Shown: positions 56,472 to 56,743 of the stretch, one piece after another
Position numbering within the stretch: the stretch's first letter is position 1
Layout of the letters: every line of letters begins with the position of its first letter
From: Pseudomonas sp. Ant30-3
GTDB lineage: Bacteria; Pseudomonadota; Gammaproteobacteria; Pseudomonadales; Pseudomonadaceae
Direction of reading: 5' to 3'
NCBI RefSeq assembly: GCF_000690905.1
Contig: NZ_JMCL01000080.1
Coordinates: 1 to 56,743, forward strand
Length of the DNA stretch: 56,743 nucleotides
The notes under the pieces: model-generated
Database searches by the model: none
Seen by the model: only the letters and a program-made list of their open reading frames with translations
Told to the model about the DNA's origin: nothing
Program-made: the position numbers and the translations under genes

Positions 56472-56500
56472 ACTTTAGGGCGTGAGGGGCTCGAGATCAA
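56472..56500 (-). promoter_or_regulatory. Candidate speC promoter
   Basis: On the minus strand TTGATC, a 17-base spacer and TAAAGT resemble a sigma-70 promoter. Transcription would begin near 56465, giving a leader of about 197 bases. Upstream of it (56501-56614) I see nothing I can name. Confidence 0.6.
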
Positions 56501-56614
56501 CAAAAAATGTCGCGTTTTTGCACGGTTCCGTCGTGCGGTCGTGATCAGCTATTGATGTAACCGACCGGCATGACAGAGTGATGTCCCCGTAGGGAATATG
56601 CACCGCGTCCATTG

Positions 56615-56743
56615 TGGCGAGGGGATTTATCCCCGCTGGGTTGCGAAGCAGCCCCATAAACTGCAACTACGGCGTGTCTGATACACCGCATTCTTTAGTT
56701 TTGGGACTGCTCCGCAACCCAGCGGGGATAAATCCCCTCGCCA
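56615..56743. repeat. Paired REP element at the right window edge
   Basis: TGGCGAGGGGATTTATCCCC starts an arm of about 40 bases (56615-56654) whose reverse complement, with a few changes, forms 56704-56743. The arms are longer than in the other doublets, and the element may continue beyond the window. Confidence 0.88.

Noticed and set aside
56298..56555. 85-codon plus-strand frame upstream of speC
   Set aside because: Arginine-rich, no ribosome site, and runs antisense through the speC leader and promoter.

Overview
The window looks like a chromosomal segment of a Pseudomonas of the fluorescens group. The protein sequences, a GC content near 60%, the gene order and many short REP inverted repeats between genes all point that way. 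The species call is an inference from recalled family sequences, since no search was run. Most of the window is core genome. I see no insertion sequence, prophage, CRISPR array or plasmid function.

Region 1 (about 0.1-32 kb) is a long housekeeping block. It runs smpB, a sodium symporter, ratA-rnfH, bamE, fur, recN, the heat-shock genes grpE-dnaK-dnaJ, dapB, carA-carB-greA, yhbY, rlmE-ftsH, folP-glmM-tpiA-secG, tRNA-Leu(GAG), initiator tRNA-Met, rimP-nusA-infB, rbfA-truB, rpsO and pnp. Together these cover ribosome rescue, outer-membrane assembly, iron regulation, SOS repair, protein folding, lysine/arginine/pyrimidine precursor synthesis, transcription elongation, ribosome and tRNA modification, translation initiation and RNA decay. 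Readable regulatory signals include two RpoH-type heat-shock promoters, a LexA box before recN, terminator-like leader hairpins before carA and before rimP-nusA-infB, and hairpins before rpsO and pnp.

Region 2 (about 32-40 kb) holds tRNA-Thr(CGU) without an encoded CCA, a small unknown gene, nadC, a DUF1631 protein, ampD-ampE (cell-wall recycling) and a chemoreceptor with a flagellar sigma-28-type promoter. From memory, P. aeruginosa PAO1 has the nadC-DUF1631-ampD-ampE-chemoreceptor-speC run in one place and pnp far away, so about 32 kb looks like a synteny junction. Region 3 (about 39.9-47.5 kb) is tatD plus the fructose PTS regulon: cra (fruR) divergent from fruB-fruK-fruA, with a good Cra operator between them.

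Region 4 (about 47.7-55 kb) has a cysteine-rich lipoprotein of unknown function and the iron-uptake piu locus. The locus comprises a PepSY-flavodoxin-ferredoxin reductase fusion, a TonB-dependent catecholate-type receptor, the PiuC hydroxylase and a Sel1-repeat protein, with Fur-box-like sites. The window ends with speC (ornithine decarboxylase), which has a long, structured leader with a possible leader ORF. Paired REP elements sit in at least seven places, including both window edges.

No wholly new system is evident. The least explained parts are the speC leader, the terminator just before rimP, the carA leader and the lipoprotein at 47.7 kb.
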